This document shows, piece after piece, positions 43,653 through 53,609 of a stretch of 64,000 bases of DNA (positions are counted from its first letter, which is position 1; each line of letters begins with the position of its first letter). This stretch comes from an uncultured Aquimarina sp. GTDB lineage: Bacteria > Bacteroidota > Bacteroidia > Flavobacteriales > Flavobacteriaceae. The notes under the pieces are model-generated. The model saw nothing but the letters and a program-made list of their open reading frames with translations. It had not been told where the DNA came from and searched no databases. The translations under genes were made by a program, and so were the position numbers. Where the stretch lies: positions 1 through 64,000 of the forward strand of contig CANMLU010000009.1 in NCBI GenBank assembly GCA_947498815.1. The letters are read 5' to 3'.

Positions 43653-46600
43653 CTATTTCTTAATGAACTTTTTACTGATTTTACGTTTTCCTACTTTAAT
43701 ACTAATAAAATATACACCAGCATTTAGCTTATCAATATTATACATTTCTGTTTTTGATTTTATATTAATTTCATGAACCACCTTTCCAAAGATGTCTCTA
43801 ATTATTGCTTTTGGTTCATGAATATCGACATAGTTAGGGTAAACGATGTGTAACAACCCTGATTTAACCGGATTGGGATAAATGCTCAATTCAAATCCTG
43901 CAACATCAATATCATCTGTAGAGGCATCCCAACTTAAATCTATAGCAGCAGAAAGAATTTGCGTATAATTAGCATATATAGAATAATTAAAATCGGCTTG
44001 AGATCCATTACCCATATTTGTTGGCATATTATTGCCTCCAGTAGACCAACTAGTCCCTGTAGTACTATATCTCCCATTAGTTACTCCTCCTCCGGTTACG
44101 TAAGAAATGCTAGTACCGCCACCAGAAAAAATCCAGGCAAGCCATATTCTATCGCCATTATTAATAGCAATAGGACTTTCTAAAGAAACTGTTTGCCATC
44201 CTTCAGATGAATTAGCCACGACCTCTGCTGTTTGTCCTAATTTAGAACCTGGTTCTCCATTATTATCAGAATATACCCCCAATTGCATATCTCCTCCACT
44301 GTTTGCCAGATGTATGGCGATACTTTGCAATACTCCATTCTCTGGCATCGTATATGGCATTGCTCTTCGATTGGTAGTTGCAATAGTTCGATCACCAATG
44401 GCGGTAGTTCCTATTGTGAATAACTGAGTAGGAGTAGCTGTTGTGGTTACATTTATTGCTGTACTATTACCTGACAAATTACCTGCTGCATCTTTAGCAC
44501 TAACTGCAAAGCTATAGGAAGTCTCTGCAGAAAGTCCTGTAACATTAAAGTTAGTAACTACAGACGTTCCAATGATAGTTCCGTTTTGGGAAATATCATA
44601 TCCTGCTACACCTATATTATCTGTAGAAGCTGTCCAAGATATATTAGTACTGTTAGATGTTGTATTAGAGGCAGTCAAATTTGTTGGAACACTTGGTGCC
44701 TCATTATCCGGAACTGATGAAACAATACTAAGATTGTCTACTGTCATATCACTAGTAAAATCACTACCCGTACTTCCTTTTATTTGTAGTTTGATCACAC
44801 TACCACTGTAAGCAGCCAGGCTTACGGTTTGTGAATTCCAACTATTTCCTTGATCCCCAGACAGACTCCATATCGTTGTCCAGATAACTCCATCATCTGT
44901 AGAAACTCTCATTTCGAGTGTACCCATCGCTGCACCAAACATATGATAATCAAAATTGAGTTCAGGGTTTGGTTGATTGGTAAGATCGATACAAGGGCTT
45001 GTGAGCAATGCAATTTTATTGGGAAACCCTGTACCATTTCCGGTAGCTTCGGTATAAATATAATTGGTACCATCAGAAGCAGCAGAAGGTCCCGTGTTAT
45101 TAGACGGAGTTCCTGCATTATCCACAACCCAATCAAGATCATCGTTGGTTTCCTGTATCCAAACTCCAACACCTGATTCAAAGCTTTCGCTATATGGAAA
45201 ACTCGTAATTCCTGCGCAAGGTGGCGGAGCTGTAATAGTAACATTTACTATATTGCTATTTTCCGATGTATTACCAGCGGCATCTTTAGCATTGACTACA
45301 TAACTATAAGATGTTGAAGCAGAAAGTCCTATAACACTAAAACTGTTAGTAGGAGACGTTCCTATACTAGTACCATTTTGAAATATTTCATAGGCACTAA
45401 CACCAATATTATCTGTAGAAGCAGTCCAAGATAGGTCTGTACCGCTTGATGTTGTATTAGAAACAGTCAAATTTGTTGGTCTACTTGGTGCCTCATTATC
45501 TAGAACTACATTTGCATTCACACCATTAACTACCATAGAAAAATCTTGAGCTCCGTTTGTTAATAAACCTTTATGAGTTACCGTTATCGTATAAGTCCCT
45601 GCTGGTAATATAGCATCTATTTTTTCTACATTATCTCTAAAGTTATCGCCTTTTTGAGCTGGATCCGTGTAATTATTGAAGTTTGCATTAGGAACCATTA
45701 CCCATGGCGAATAGGTATTACCATTTCCTGTTACTCTAACATCCAAATCATTTACCAACACAGGGGTGGTTGATGATGATGATTGTACTGTACCTGCAGG
45801 ATCTTGCCAAACAATAGTTAATGCCAAAGGGTTTGATCCATCTGAAGTAACTGTTTTAGTATATGTTCCTCCATTATTTAAAGTCAGTTCATCCATAATA
45901 GATGAACTCCCCTTGTTACTAATCACTTCAGCTGCGCGTTCAGCATTCACTAATCCCCAACCGGCACTAAAATCGGGACCGTCATTTGCACCTACTTCAT
46001 CAGCAGTATCTATTACTAAAGCTTTTGCCGTGGCAGCTCTCATATATACGCCATTTAAATTTTTGTAATGCTGTTGTAGTAATGCTATGGTTCCTGCAGT
46101 TGCAGGTGTAGACATTGAAGTACCTGTTTTTGTACCATAATCTGAATCACTACCGCTATCACTAGAATATACACTACGACCATTGTTAATGATATCGGGT
46201 TTAATCCTCCAGTCATTAGTAGGGCCATAGGAACTACTAGTCCATACATTTACAGAAGATGGTCCAGTATAATTTGGAACATCGCTAGCATTTGCTACGG
46301 TAAAAACATTTTTTGCTAAAGTACCTGCTTTAATTATGCCATAAGTATTGCCTTGGTTTGCGGCTGCCTTACAATGTAAATAAAATGGCGCATTATAAAG
46401 AACATCATCAATATCTCTTGCTATAGTGACATAAGTTCCAGACGAAGTACTCTTATTGCTATTCGAATTATTTCCTAAGATACCTCCTGCTGCTGCAAAG
46501 GATGCTACTTCTCCTACCCAACCAGAAGCCGTGTAATTTTTTACGGTTGCACCAGAAGCCATTCCTCGGGCTGCAGGATCAACACCACTAGCAATTAGAG

Positions 46601-47171
46601 TTCCAGCGGTATGCGCTGCATGACTAGTATTAGATCCTCCATCACCGGCATTTGATACTCGATTGGATCCACCTACACCATCGAACTCCTGGTGTGTTGC
46701 TCTGGCATATCCACTCTCCCATACGCCAATTTCTATACCAGCGCCTGATAGGTTAAGCCCCGATGAGCCACCTTGCCAGATTCGATTTGTACGACCTGAG
46801 ATTGCCGCATTAACATTACTGTCAAATGAATACACCAAATAACCATTCTCATCGATTTCAGTAGGAACACCAATTTGACCCTCATTATTTATAACTTGGC
46901 CCTGGTTATTTATAATTAATCCTTGTGAATTAATAGTTTGCCCTTGTGAATTCTTTTTATACGAAGTTTTTAAAGACTCTACTTTTAGAAGAATTTGCTT
47001 TTCTAAAACACTAGCCTTTCTTTCTATTTCTTTTAAAGCTTTTGTATTGGTACGTTGTTTAATGTAAACCCTATCATTCGCATCTTGAGCATAACTCTGA
47101 AACACTAGAAAGAAGCCTAGAATAACAAGAAGCACGCTGCTTAATTTTGACTTGTTGTTGTAGTGATACAT
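43653..47171 (-). CDS. T9SS-secreted subtilisin-like (S8) protease with FN3 domains
   Basis: A 1172-residue secreted protein. Signal peptide about 1-28; four tandem 7-residue repeats at 74-101 (NSQGQTI type); an S8 domain at about 125-420 with H184 in 'SHAAHTAGTL' and Ser in 'GTSMSTPATAGT'. The usual Asp of the D-H-S triad appears as Glu152 in 'GVWESGYARATHQEF'. Then a P-domain-like part, an FN3 domain (about 560-650), a MAM/cleaved-adhesin-like domain (about 655-815), another FN3, a domain shared with the next gene (about 910-1075), and a T9SS sorting tail ('YPNPVKSGLLHI' to the end). Cell-surface or extracellular. Confidence 0.9.
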   Translation of the reverse strand: MYHYNNKSKLSSVLLVILGFFLVFQSYAQDANDRVYIKQRTNTKALKEIERKASVLEKQILLKVESLKTSYKKNSQGQTINSQGLIINNQGQVINNEGQIGVPTEIDENGYLVYSFDSNVNAAISGRTNRIWQGGSSGLNLSGAGIEIGVWESGYARATHQEFDGVGGSNRVSNAGDGGSNTSHAAHTAGTLIASGVDPAARGMASGATVKNYTASGWVGEVASFAAAGGILGNNSNSNKSTSSGTYVTIARDIDDVLYNAPFYLHCKAAANQGNTYGIIKAGTLAKNVFTVANASDVPNYTGPSSVNVWTSSSYGPTNDWRIKPDIINNGRSVYSSDSGSDSDYGTKTGTSMSTPATAGTIALLQQHYKNLNGVYMRAATAKALVIDTADEVGANDGPDFSAGWGLVNAERAAEVISNKGSSSIMDELTLNNGGTYTKTVTSDGSNPLALTIVWQDPAGTVQSSSSTTPVLVNDLDVRVTGNGNTYSPWVMVPNANFNNYTDPAQKGDNFRDNVEKIDAILPAGTYTITVTHKGLLTNGAQDFSMVVNGVNANVVLDNEAPSRPTNLTVSNTTSSGTDLSWTASTDNIGVSAYEIFQNGTSIGTSPTNSFSVIGLSASTSYSYVVNAKDAAGNTSENSNIVNVTITAPPPCAGITSFPYSESFESGVGVWIQETNDDLDWVVDNAGTPSNNTGPSAASDGTNYIYTEATGNGTGFPNKIALLTSPCIDLTNQPNPELNFDYHMFGAAMGTLEMRVSTDDGVIWTTIWSLSGDQGNSWNSQTVSLAAYSGSVIKLQIKGSTGSDFTSDMTVDNLSIVSSVPDNEAPSVPTNLTASNTTSNSTNISWTASTDNIGVAGYDISQNGTIIGTSVVTNFNVTGLSAETSYSFAVSAKDAAGNLSGNSTAINVTTTATPTQLFTIGTTAIGDRTIATTNRRAMPYTMPENGVLQSIAIHLANSGGDMQLGVYSDNNGEPGSKLGQTAEVVANSSEGWQTVSLESPIAINNGDRIWLAWIFSGGGTSISYVTGGGVTNGRYSTTGTSWSTGGNNMPTNMGNGSQADFNYSIYANYTQILSAAIDLSWDASTDDIDVAGFELSIYPNPVKSGLLHIVYPNYVDIHEPKAIIRDIFGKVVHEINIKSKTEMYNIDKLNAGVYFISIKVGKRKISKKFIKK

Positions 47172-47479
47172 ATTTTTTGATTTTAATAAATTATGCTTAA
47201 CCTAAATAATCGAGAAGTTTTAGAAGAAAAAATTATGTGACTTCAAAAAACATAAGGTTTTTAAATTATACTCGAATCTGTTAAAGTGTAGCATTTGATA
47301 ATTTATTGATTAAAAAAGTAATTGTTTGTTTTACATTTTCTCAATCATTACTGTTTCGCATGATGAGAAATACGGAAAATAAGATAAGAGGAATATAGTA
47401 TTCCTTGAATGCATAAATTGAGTATAAAAACTACCTGGAATGGATTCCAGGTAGTTTAAAATAACTAAAACCTAAAGTT
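47172..47479. other. Intergenic region between the two giant T9SS genes
   Basis: AT-rich, with the terminator of the upstream gene at 47428-47458. I find no TAnnTTTG element on the minus strand and no FNR-type box. Confidence 0.6.
47428..47458 (-). terminator. Intrinsic terminator of the phosphoesterase gene
   Basis: aactacctgga pairs with tccaggtagtt; on the minus strand a T-run follows. Confidence 0.85.
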
Positions 47480-50400
47480 CTATTTTTTAACGAACTTTAT
47501 ACTCATTTTATGTTTCCCGTCCTTAATACTAACAAAATAAACTCCTTTGTTTAGTTTATCTATATTATAGGTTTGTGTTTTCGATTTAAGAACAACGCGA
47601 TCCACTACTTTACCAAACAGATCTCTAATGATTACTTTTGATTCTCGTCCTTTAGCATAATTGGGATATGTAATGTGTAACAACCCTGATTTAACTGGAT
47701 TAGGATAAACTCTAAAATCAAATTTAGAATTTGTAGTATTGTTTGTTGTTACACTGCTACGTAATGTTACCCCATGCGGATTATCAATAGTAACAACACT
47801 GCCGCCAGATGGATTCCATACATCAATATTAGAAGGCAGAGAGAATAAGTTGTTATCACTTACCTGACCAACACTACTGGCGTTATCAACTTTAATGGTT
47901 CTCATTATGATTTGATTTTGATCTACCCATAACCATTTAAACTGGTTAAATGATCCAGCAGCTCTTGTCCAGTTTTTCGTATCTGAAGCATTTCTTAATG
48001 GAGCTCCCCAACATCCTTCACCAACATAAACTGCTCGTTTAGGATCGTTATCAACTCTCACAAAACCTTCATCACTTCCAGTACCCGTAGATGGTTTGAT
48101 TGGCCAGGTACGTTTCACTACATGAGAATCACTCTCCATCACCAACTGTACCGCATGGGTGTAAAATGGTTTTGACCATGCCTCATATTGATCATTCTGC
48201 TCTGATTTACCAGGCTCATGTGGTCTGGTTGATCTATGGTACTGTGCCACGGCCCAGGTATGACTTGCAGAATTCGCAGCTAGGTCATTAGCTAACCAAC
48301 TTCCTTGCGTGCCCGCTGGAGTTACCTCTGTGTTCAATGTATAGGTCCTCATCAGATTGCCACCAAAGCTTAGGGCATAATATTCTCCTCCAGCAGCAGT
48401 AGGGATATCAAATAAATCTCTGATATCATTAGAACTCTCATGATTACCTCTAGCAGCTACTACAGGAATCATTCTACCATCCGATCCAACGGTCAATTGC
48501 CAGTCATTAAACCAGTTTTGCCATTGAGAACTAGAAGAAGAACTTGTCATGTCTCCTCCAAAGAGAACCGCATGAGGTCTGATCTTAGCCACCAACCTAT
48601 TGGCATTCTGTCTTGGGGTACGATTGTTCCTAGAATCTCCTCCGGCAACAATCGATAATCTCGTTGTAGGATCATTAGGTGCTGTCTTAAACCAATATCT
48701 TTCTGAAACCCCTTCACTATCTTTAATTACAAAATAGTAAGCCGTATCCGGTTGAAGTCCTGTTAACCTGGCATATCGATTATTCATCCCTTTACTAGAA
48801 ACACTTCTGTCTACTATTTTACTAGAAGGATATGAACTATAACTAAGTCCAAAATCTGTAGGACCATAATGCACAACAGGGTTTGTTCCTCGTACTTGAT
48901 TCCATCCTACAACCATAGTAGTAGAAGGATCTGTTCTCCAGGTTAAACGATACTTTTCTGTAGAAGTACTTACACTAATTACTTCTGTAAATGTAGCTGT
49001 TACGGTTTTATCAGTATTCATGGTGAGTGATCCTGGATTCGTATTTCCAGATAAATCACCAGTCCATCCACCAAATTCCCAACCCGAAGCGGGTGTTGCA
49101 GTAACAGTAGCTGTTTCTCCTTCATTATATCCCCCGCCACCGCTTACAGATCCTTGACCTACGGTATTAATAGTTAAGGTATATTCTATAACATTGGTAG
49201 TGGTAATATTAACTACATTACTGTTTGTAGAAACATTATCAGCAGCATCTTTAGCTCTTACGCTAAAGCTATATCCTGTATTTGCCGTAAGACCGCTAAC
49301 ACTGTAACTAGCTGTTGTAGTTGTACCAATAATAGTATTTCCTTGATATACATCATACCCTGTAACACCAATATTATCTGTAGAAGCATTCCAACTTAAA
49401 TCTACTGAAGTATTTCTTACATTAGAAGAAGTTAAATTGGTAGGTACAGAAGGAGCCTGCGTATCAACAAATTGAGTGTAATTGGCATATATTGAATATC
49501 TAAAATTTGCCTGGCTTCCGTTGCCATAACTTGAGGGCATATTGTTTCCACTTGTGGACCAGGTTGTCCCAGTAGCACTATACCTTCCAGGGCTTCCGGT
49601 AACATAAGCAACACCTGGATTGGTTGAAAGCATCCAAGCTAACCATATAGTATCGCCATTACTGATAGTAATTGGATTTTCTAAAACAATGGTTTGCCAA
49701 CCAGTGGTTGCATTAATAGATGTTACAATAGTTTGTGTTAGTTTGTTACTAGGCACACCATTATTATCGGCATAAACACCAAGTTGTATATCCCCAGAAC
49801 CTCCTACAACATGGATAGTAATACTTTGAAGTGTTCCATTTTCGGGCATCGTATATGGCATTGCTCTTCGATCGGCATGAGTAGATGTACTGGTTCCTAT
49901 GGTTGTAATCCCAACTGTAAACAATTGAGTAGGAGTAGCCGTTGTTGTTACATTTATTGTAGTGCTATTACCTGATACATTTCCTGCCACATCTTTGGCT
50001 CTTACTGTAAAGCTATATGTAGTTTCAGGAGAAAGCCCTGTAACATTAAAACTTGCAGTAACTGATGTTCCTATAACGTTCCCATTTTGGGAAACATCAT
50101 ATCCGCTTACTCCAACATCATCAGTAGAAGCTGTCCAGGATAAATTAGTACTGTTAGATGTAGTATTAGAAGCTGCCAATCCAGAAGGAATTGATGGTGC
50201 TTGATTATCGACAATTTCACTAAAAGTAGCTGTAACACTTTTATCTGCATTCATAACTACTGTACCTGGATTAGTCGATCCAGAAAGTGCGCCACTCCAT
50301 CCATCGAATTGCCAACCCAAAGAAGCTGTCGCCGTAACAGTAGCTGTCTCTCCATCTGTATATGTCCCACTTCCACTTACACTACCTTGTCCTGTAGTAT

Positions 50401-51055
50401 TAGTCGTTAATGTATATGTAACGGGAGTCGGACCTGTTGAATAGTTTGCATAAATAGAATATCCCCAATCACCTTGTGATCCATTACCTATGTTTGTTGG
50501 TATATTATTGCCACTGTTAGACCAGCTTGTTCCAGAAGTGCTATATCTTCCATTCTCCAGACCTCCTCCGACAATGTAGGAGATACTAGTGCCACCACCA
50601 GAAAAGATCCAAGCTAACCATATTTTTTGCCCATTATTAACTGTAACAGGGTTCTCTAGAGCAATAGTTTGCCATCCTGCACTTGAGTTGGCTGTCGTTT
50701 CTGCCGTTTGACCCAATTTAGGCCCTGGCACTCCGTTATTATCAGAATATACTCCCAACTGCATATCACCACCACCCGCAGTAATATGTACGGCAATACT
50801 TTGTAATATACCATTTTCAGTCATTATATATGGCATAGCCCGTCGGTTGGTAGTTGCAATAGTTCGGTCTCCTATAGTCGTAGTTCCTACTGTAGGTAAT
50901 GGAGTTGATTGCTCTGATAATTTAACATTGGTAATATTAGTAGTATTACCTGATGTCATTTTTAAATTCTTTCCATCTTTATCATTTCGTGCGTTTACGA
51001 ATATCGAAAACAACAAAACAGTGACTAGAAAGAATATGTTCTTCCTTGATTTCAT
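47480..51055 (-). CDS. T9SS-secreted metallophosphoesterase (purple acid phosphatase-like)
   Basis: A 1191-residue secreted protein. Signal peptide about 1-22; two copies (about 57-205 and 385-535) of the domain also found in the neighbouring subtilase, marked by 'TNRRAMPY' and 'GGGDMQLGVYSDNNG'; two bacterial-repeat (PF18998-like) domains with 'TVTATASLGWQFDGWSG' type sequence; two FN3 domains; an N-terminal purple-acid-phosphatase FN3-like domain (about 700-790); then the phosphoesterase domain with 'GGDSRNN', 'LFGGDMTS' and 'AARGNHESS', which carry the metal ligands; and a T9SS tail ('YPNPVKSGLLHITYPNY'). It likely hydrolyses phosphate esters outside the cell. Confidence 0.92.
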   Translation of the reverse strand: MKSRKNIFFLVTVLLFSIFVNARNDKDGKNLKMTSGNTTNITNVKLSEQSTPLPTVGTTTIGDRTIATTNRRAMPYIMTENGILQSIAVHITAGGGDMQLGVYSDNNGVPGPKLGQTAETTANSSAGWQTIALENPVTVNNGQKIWLAWIFSGGGTSISYIVGGGLENGRYSTSGTSWSNSGNNIPTNIGNGSQGDWGYSIYANYSTGPTPVTYTLTTNTTGQGSVSGSGTYTDGETATVTATASLGWQFDGWSGALSGSTNPGTVVMNADKSVTATFSEIVDNQAPSIPSGLAASNTTSNSTNLSWTASTDDVGVSGYDVSQNGNVIGTSVTASFNVTGLSPETTYSFTVRAKDVAGNVSGNSTTINVTTTATPTQLFTVGITTIGTSTSTHADRRAMPYTMPENGTLQSITIHVVGGSGDIQLGVYADNNGVPSNKLTQTIVTSINATTGWQTIVLENPITISNGDTIWLAWMLSTNPGVAYVTGSPGRYSATGTTWSTSGNNMPSSYGNGSQANFRYSIYANYTQFVDTQAPSVPTNLTSSNVRNTSVDLSWNASTDNIGVTGYDVYQGNTIIGTTTTASYSVSGLTANTGYSFSVRAKDAADNVSTNSNVVNITTTNVIEYTLTINTVGQGSVSGGGGYNEGETATVTATPASGWEFGGWTGDLSGNTNPGSLTMNTDKTVTATFTEVISVSTSTEKYRLTWRTDPSTTMVVGWNQVRGTNPVVHYGPTDFGLSYSSYPSSKIVDRSVSSKGMNNRYARLTGLQPDTAYYFVIKDSEGVSERYWFKTAPNDPTTRLSIVAGGDSRNNRTPRQNANRLVAKIRPHAVLFGGDMTSSSSSSQWQNWFNDWQLTVGSDGRMIPVVAARGNHESSNDIRDLFDIPTAAGGEYYALSFGGNLMRTYTLNTEVTPAGTQGSWLANDLAANSASHTWAVAQYHRSTRPHEPGKSEQNDQYEAWSKPFYTHAVQLVMESDSHVVKRTWPIKPSTGTGSDEGFVRVDNDPKRAVYVGEGCWGAPLRNASDTKNWTRAAGSFNQFKWLWVDQNQIIMRTIKVDNASSVGQVSDNNLFSLPSNIDVWNPSGGSVVTIDNPHGVTLRSSVTTNNTTNSKFDFRVYPNPVKSGLLHITYPNYAKGRESKVIIRDLFGKVVDRVVLKSKTQTYNIDKLNKGVYFVSIKDGKHKMSIKFVKK

Positions 51056-51380
51056 AAATTGAGTTTTAAAAAAATTAAGATTTTGTGTTAGTAAAGAAAT
51101 TAGGCTTAAGATTTTAATAAAAACCTTATTATGTCTTATTTGACATTGGGGTCGGGGAATGATAATTTTTCATCTATAATTTGAGGTTTTTGAGTTTGTG
51201 TATTTTTAATTTGATCGCTGGTTCAATATTGAATACTATCTATTATTTAAGACGTATAAAAACATTACAGTCCCCTATCCGATTATTATAATTAATTCGA
51301 AATAAAAAATCAAAAACTTCATTATCAAGTAGTTATGTTGAATTTTAATACAGAAATCACGAACTAAAAATATCAAAATC

Positions 51381-51394
51381 ATGATATTTATCAA
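51381..51394. promoter_or_regulatory. FNR-type box, one mismatch
   Basis: ATGAT-ATTT-ATCAA, centred at 51387.5, exactly 22 bases before the centre of the next box. Confidence 0.5.
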
Positions 51395-51402
51395 GTTTAA
51401 TA

Positions 51403-51416
51403 TTGATATTTATCAA
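51403..51416. promoter_or_regulatory. FNR-type box TTGATATTTATCAA
   Basis: Perfect TTGAT-N4-ATCAA, centred at 51409.5, about -62 relative to a transcript start following the -7 element at 51458. Confidence 0.65.
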
Positions 51417-51424
51417 CTAGTGTT

Positions 51425-51438
51425 TTGATTTATATCAA
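51425..51438. promoter_or_regulatory. FNR-type box TTGATTTATATCAA
   Basis: Perfect TTGAT-N4-ATCAA, centred at 51431.5, about -40 relative to the same start, the classical activating position for Fnr. Confidence 0.65.
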
Positions 51439-51457
51439 ACATCAATTTCACTTATAC

Positions 51458-51465
51458 TATTTTTG
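51458..51465 (+). promoter_or_regulatory. Candidate -7 element TATTTTTG
   Basis: It matches TAnnTTTG just after the three phased boxes. The next long gene starts at 51901, giving a leader of about 430 bases, so the transcript target is uncertain. Confidence 0.5.
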
Positions 51466-51670
51466 AATTTTTTTCAGTGTTCAAAAAGAATTTTTATTAA
51501 AAAAAGGACTTTATAATAATCTCAAGTAATGGGATATAAAAGTGTAAGAATAGGTAACAAATTTCCGGTAGTTTTTGATTTCACTAGTTTGGGACTATAT
51601 GTTTAGTTAATGAAATATCAAAAGTATATACTTTCCTATTTTTATATACTCGAATTCGTCAATCTATATC

Positions 51671-51684
51671 TTGATTTTTATCAA
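51671..51684. promoter_or_regulatory. FNR-type box TTGATTTTTATCAA
   Basis: Perfect TTGAT-N4-ATCAA, 217 bases before the AAA+ gene. No TAnnTTTG at the spacing seen elsewhere; a CGAATTTG at 51725-51732 is a poor match. Confidence 0.55.
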
Positions 51685-51900
51685 TCAATTTTAAGATTTT
51701 ATGCTCCCGATAATTTTTGATAATCGAATTTGAAAAATTTTTAATTTAGTTGTATTTCTAATTATACTTCTGAGGTTTTCTTGTAATTTATTCTAAAGTT
51801 GTATATATATTGCTAAATGATTAATTCATTTAACTGTTATTTTGTGATTTGCATAACTTTGCCCAGCTATACAAATGGGTGATAATTATATATTCAACTA

Positions 51901-53391
51901 ATGAAAAAAGAAACCGGTGTTAATTCCCTAGAAATTTCTTCAAAATATATTGAGCTTCTCAAAAAAGAAAGTGATAAAGCGTTGACAACTTGTATCGAAC
52001 TTAAAAAAAATAATGATATAATTAATGCAACAAAGTCTTTCGAAGACAAAAGTTTTGGTAGCGTTTCGTATAAACTCGAACATATTTTGCTTCGTGATAT
52101 TGTTAAAGTATTTAATGACTTCACATCACTATATGGTGATATTACCAAAACCCCTGCAAAAGCTAGGTTTATCTTGGTGTATCTTTATGAAAAATTACAA
52201 GGTAAAGATCTAAGTATAGCCTATGGCCTTGAAAAGCTCAACGAACTTCCATTGGCTCCTCAGTTCAATAAAAATGTTAGTCTTATAAGAGAAACTTCTT
52301 TTTTTCAACCTGTAGATGAAATGAAAGAAGAGTTTATTTTACCCGCCATTTTATCCAAAATCAAGAGTGAACATTTTATCAGTATAAGTACATTTTTGAC
52401 AAGAATAGCTTCTTTAATTGTGAAATCCGATGATACTATTACAAAAAAAGAAGAAGAACTTTTAAAACAAGTATCTCAAAAAATTAATACTCCAAAAGTA
52501 TTCGTAAATAAAGCTAATTACAATGAAGTTCCAGAAAATGATACACTAGAAATAGTGCTTCAGGAGCTTAACGAACTTATTGGCCTTGAAGAAATAAAAA
52601 AGAATGTCGATAACCTTACAAACTTCTTGAAAGTACAAAAAATAAGAGAAGAAAAAGGACTAAAAGTTTCCAATAATTCTTTGCATGCTGTGTTTATGGG
52701 ACCTCCTGGAACAGGAAAAACTACTGTAGCACGAATGTTGGGACGCATATACAAACATCTCGGATATTTGGAAAAAGGTCACCTCATCGAAACAGATCGT
52801 GCGGGCATGGTTGCCGGTTATGTAGGCCAAACAGCTATAAAAGCGGATGAGATCATTAAATCAGCCATTGGTGGTGTTCTCTTTATTGATGAAGCATATT
52901 CTCTTACTTCTGGAGGGTTAAATGATTTTGGTACAGAAGCCATAGAAATATTACTAAAACGTATGGAAGATCATCGAGGCAACTTTGTAGTCGTAGTGGC
53001 TGGTTATCCCGATGAAATGGAGGGATTTATCCAAACCAACCCAGGACTACAGTCTAGATTTAATAGGTATTTCGAATTTGACCATTTTAATGTAGATACA
53101 CTTCTTAAAATATTTAAGTTATATGCAAAAAAAGGAGATTTTGAACTCACTCCAGATGCTGAAGAAAAACTTCTTGCGATTTTAGAGAGAATACACGAAA
53201 AAAGACATCGAGGATTCGGTAATGCGAGAACGGTTCGTAATTTATTCGAAAAAATCATAGAAAGGCAAGCCAACAGAATAGTATCGGTTACTCCAATTAC
53301 AGAAAAAGTGCTTATAACCCTTATAGAAGAAGATATTCCGGAAATATTGAAAACAGTAAAAGAGATTATTCTTTTCGATGAAAATGAATAA
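51901..53391 (+). CDS. CbbX/SpoVK-like AAA+ ATPase
   Basis: A 496-residue cytoplasmic protein. Residues 1-215 are helical; residues 215-495 are a CbbX/SpoVK-type AAA+ module: Walker A G267-P-P-G-T-G-K-T274, pore-loop region 'AGYVGQTAIK', Walker B 'GVLFIDEAYSL', and 'NPGLQSRFNRYF' with the arginine finger and sensor region. Such ATPases remodel or unfold a protein partner. It heads a plus-strand series of six genes, with 218 bases before the next, and lies below FNR-type boxes. There is no RuBisCO, so the partner is something else, perhaps a coiled-coil neighbour (inference). Confidence 0.92.
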   Translation: MKKETGVNSLEISSKYIELLKKESDKALTTCIELKKNNDIINATKSFEDKSFGSVSYKLEHILLRDIVKVFNDFTSLYGDITKTPAKARFILVYLYEKLQGKDLSIAYGLEKLNELPLAPQFNKNVSLIRETSFFQPVDEMKEEFILPAILSKIKSEHFISISTFLTRIASLIVKSDDTITKKEEELLKQVSQKINTPKVFVNKANYNEVPENDTLEIVLQELNELIGLEEIKKNVDNLTNFLKVQKIREEKGLKVSNNSLHAVFMGPPGTGKTTVARMLGRIYKHLGYLEKGHLIETDRAGMVAGYVGQTAIKADEIIKSAIGGVLFIDEAYSLTSGGLNDFGTEAIEILLKRMEDHRGNFVVVVAGYPDEMEGFIQTNPGLQSRFNRYFEFDHFNVDTLLKIFKLYAKKGDFELTPDAEEKLLAILERIHEKRHRGFGNARTVRNLFEKIIERQANRIVSVTPITEKVLITLIEEDIPEILKTVKEIILFDENE

Positions 53392-53609
53392 AAATATGTA
53401 TTTTAGAATCCCATCAAATAGGAACCCGGTTGTGTATATGATGTAACGAAATGAATCCTATTGGTACTAATATTATAAAATCAATACCATCAAGCAGTAT
53501 CCATTGAAATCATTCAGATAGATAAAAACGGTAATATTTATAAGAATTTATATAAATTTACCCCCTTGATCGGTATATAGCACTAACGATTTATTTAAAA
53601 ATGTTTTAA

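Larger units (their letters stand above)
51056..51900. other. 845-bp divergent regulatory region
   Basis: AT-rich gap between the phosphoesterase gene (-) and the AAA+ gene (+). It has three FNR-type boxes phased at 22 bp (51381-51438), a -7 element at 51458, a fourth box at 51671-51684 and a 25-codon frame at 51529-51606 (MGYKSVRIGN...). The latter follows the -7 element by 64 bases and could be a leader peptide, but I would not call it a gene. Confidence 0.65.

Noticed and set aside
51529-51606. 25-codon frame after the phased FNR-type boxes
   Set aside because: It could be a leader peptide, but length and lack of any homologue known to me do not support calling a gene.
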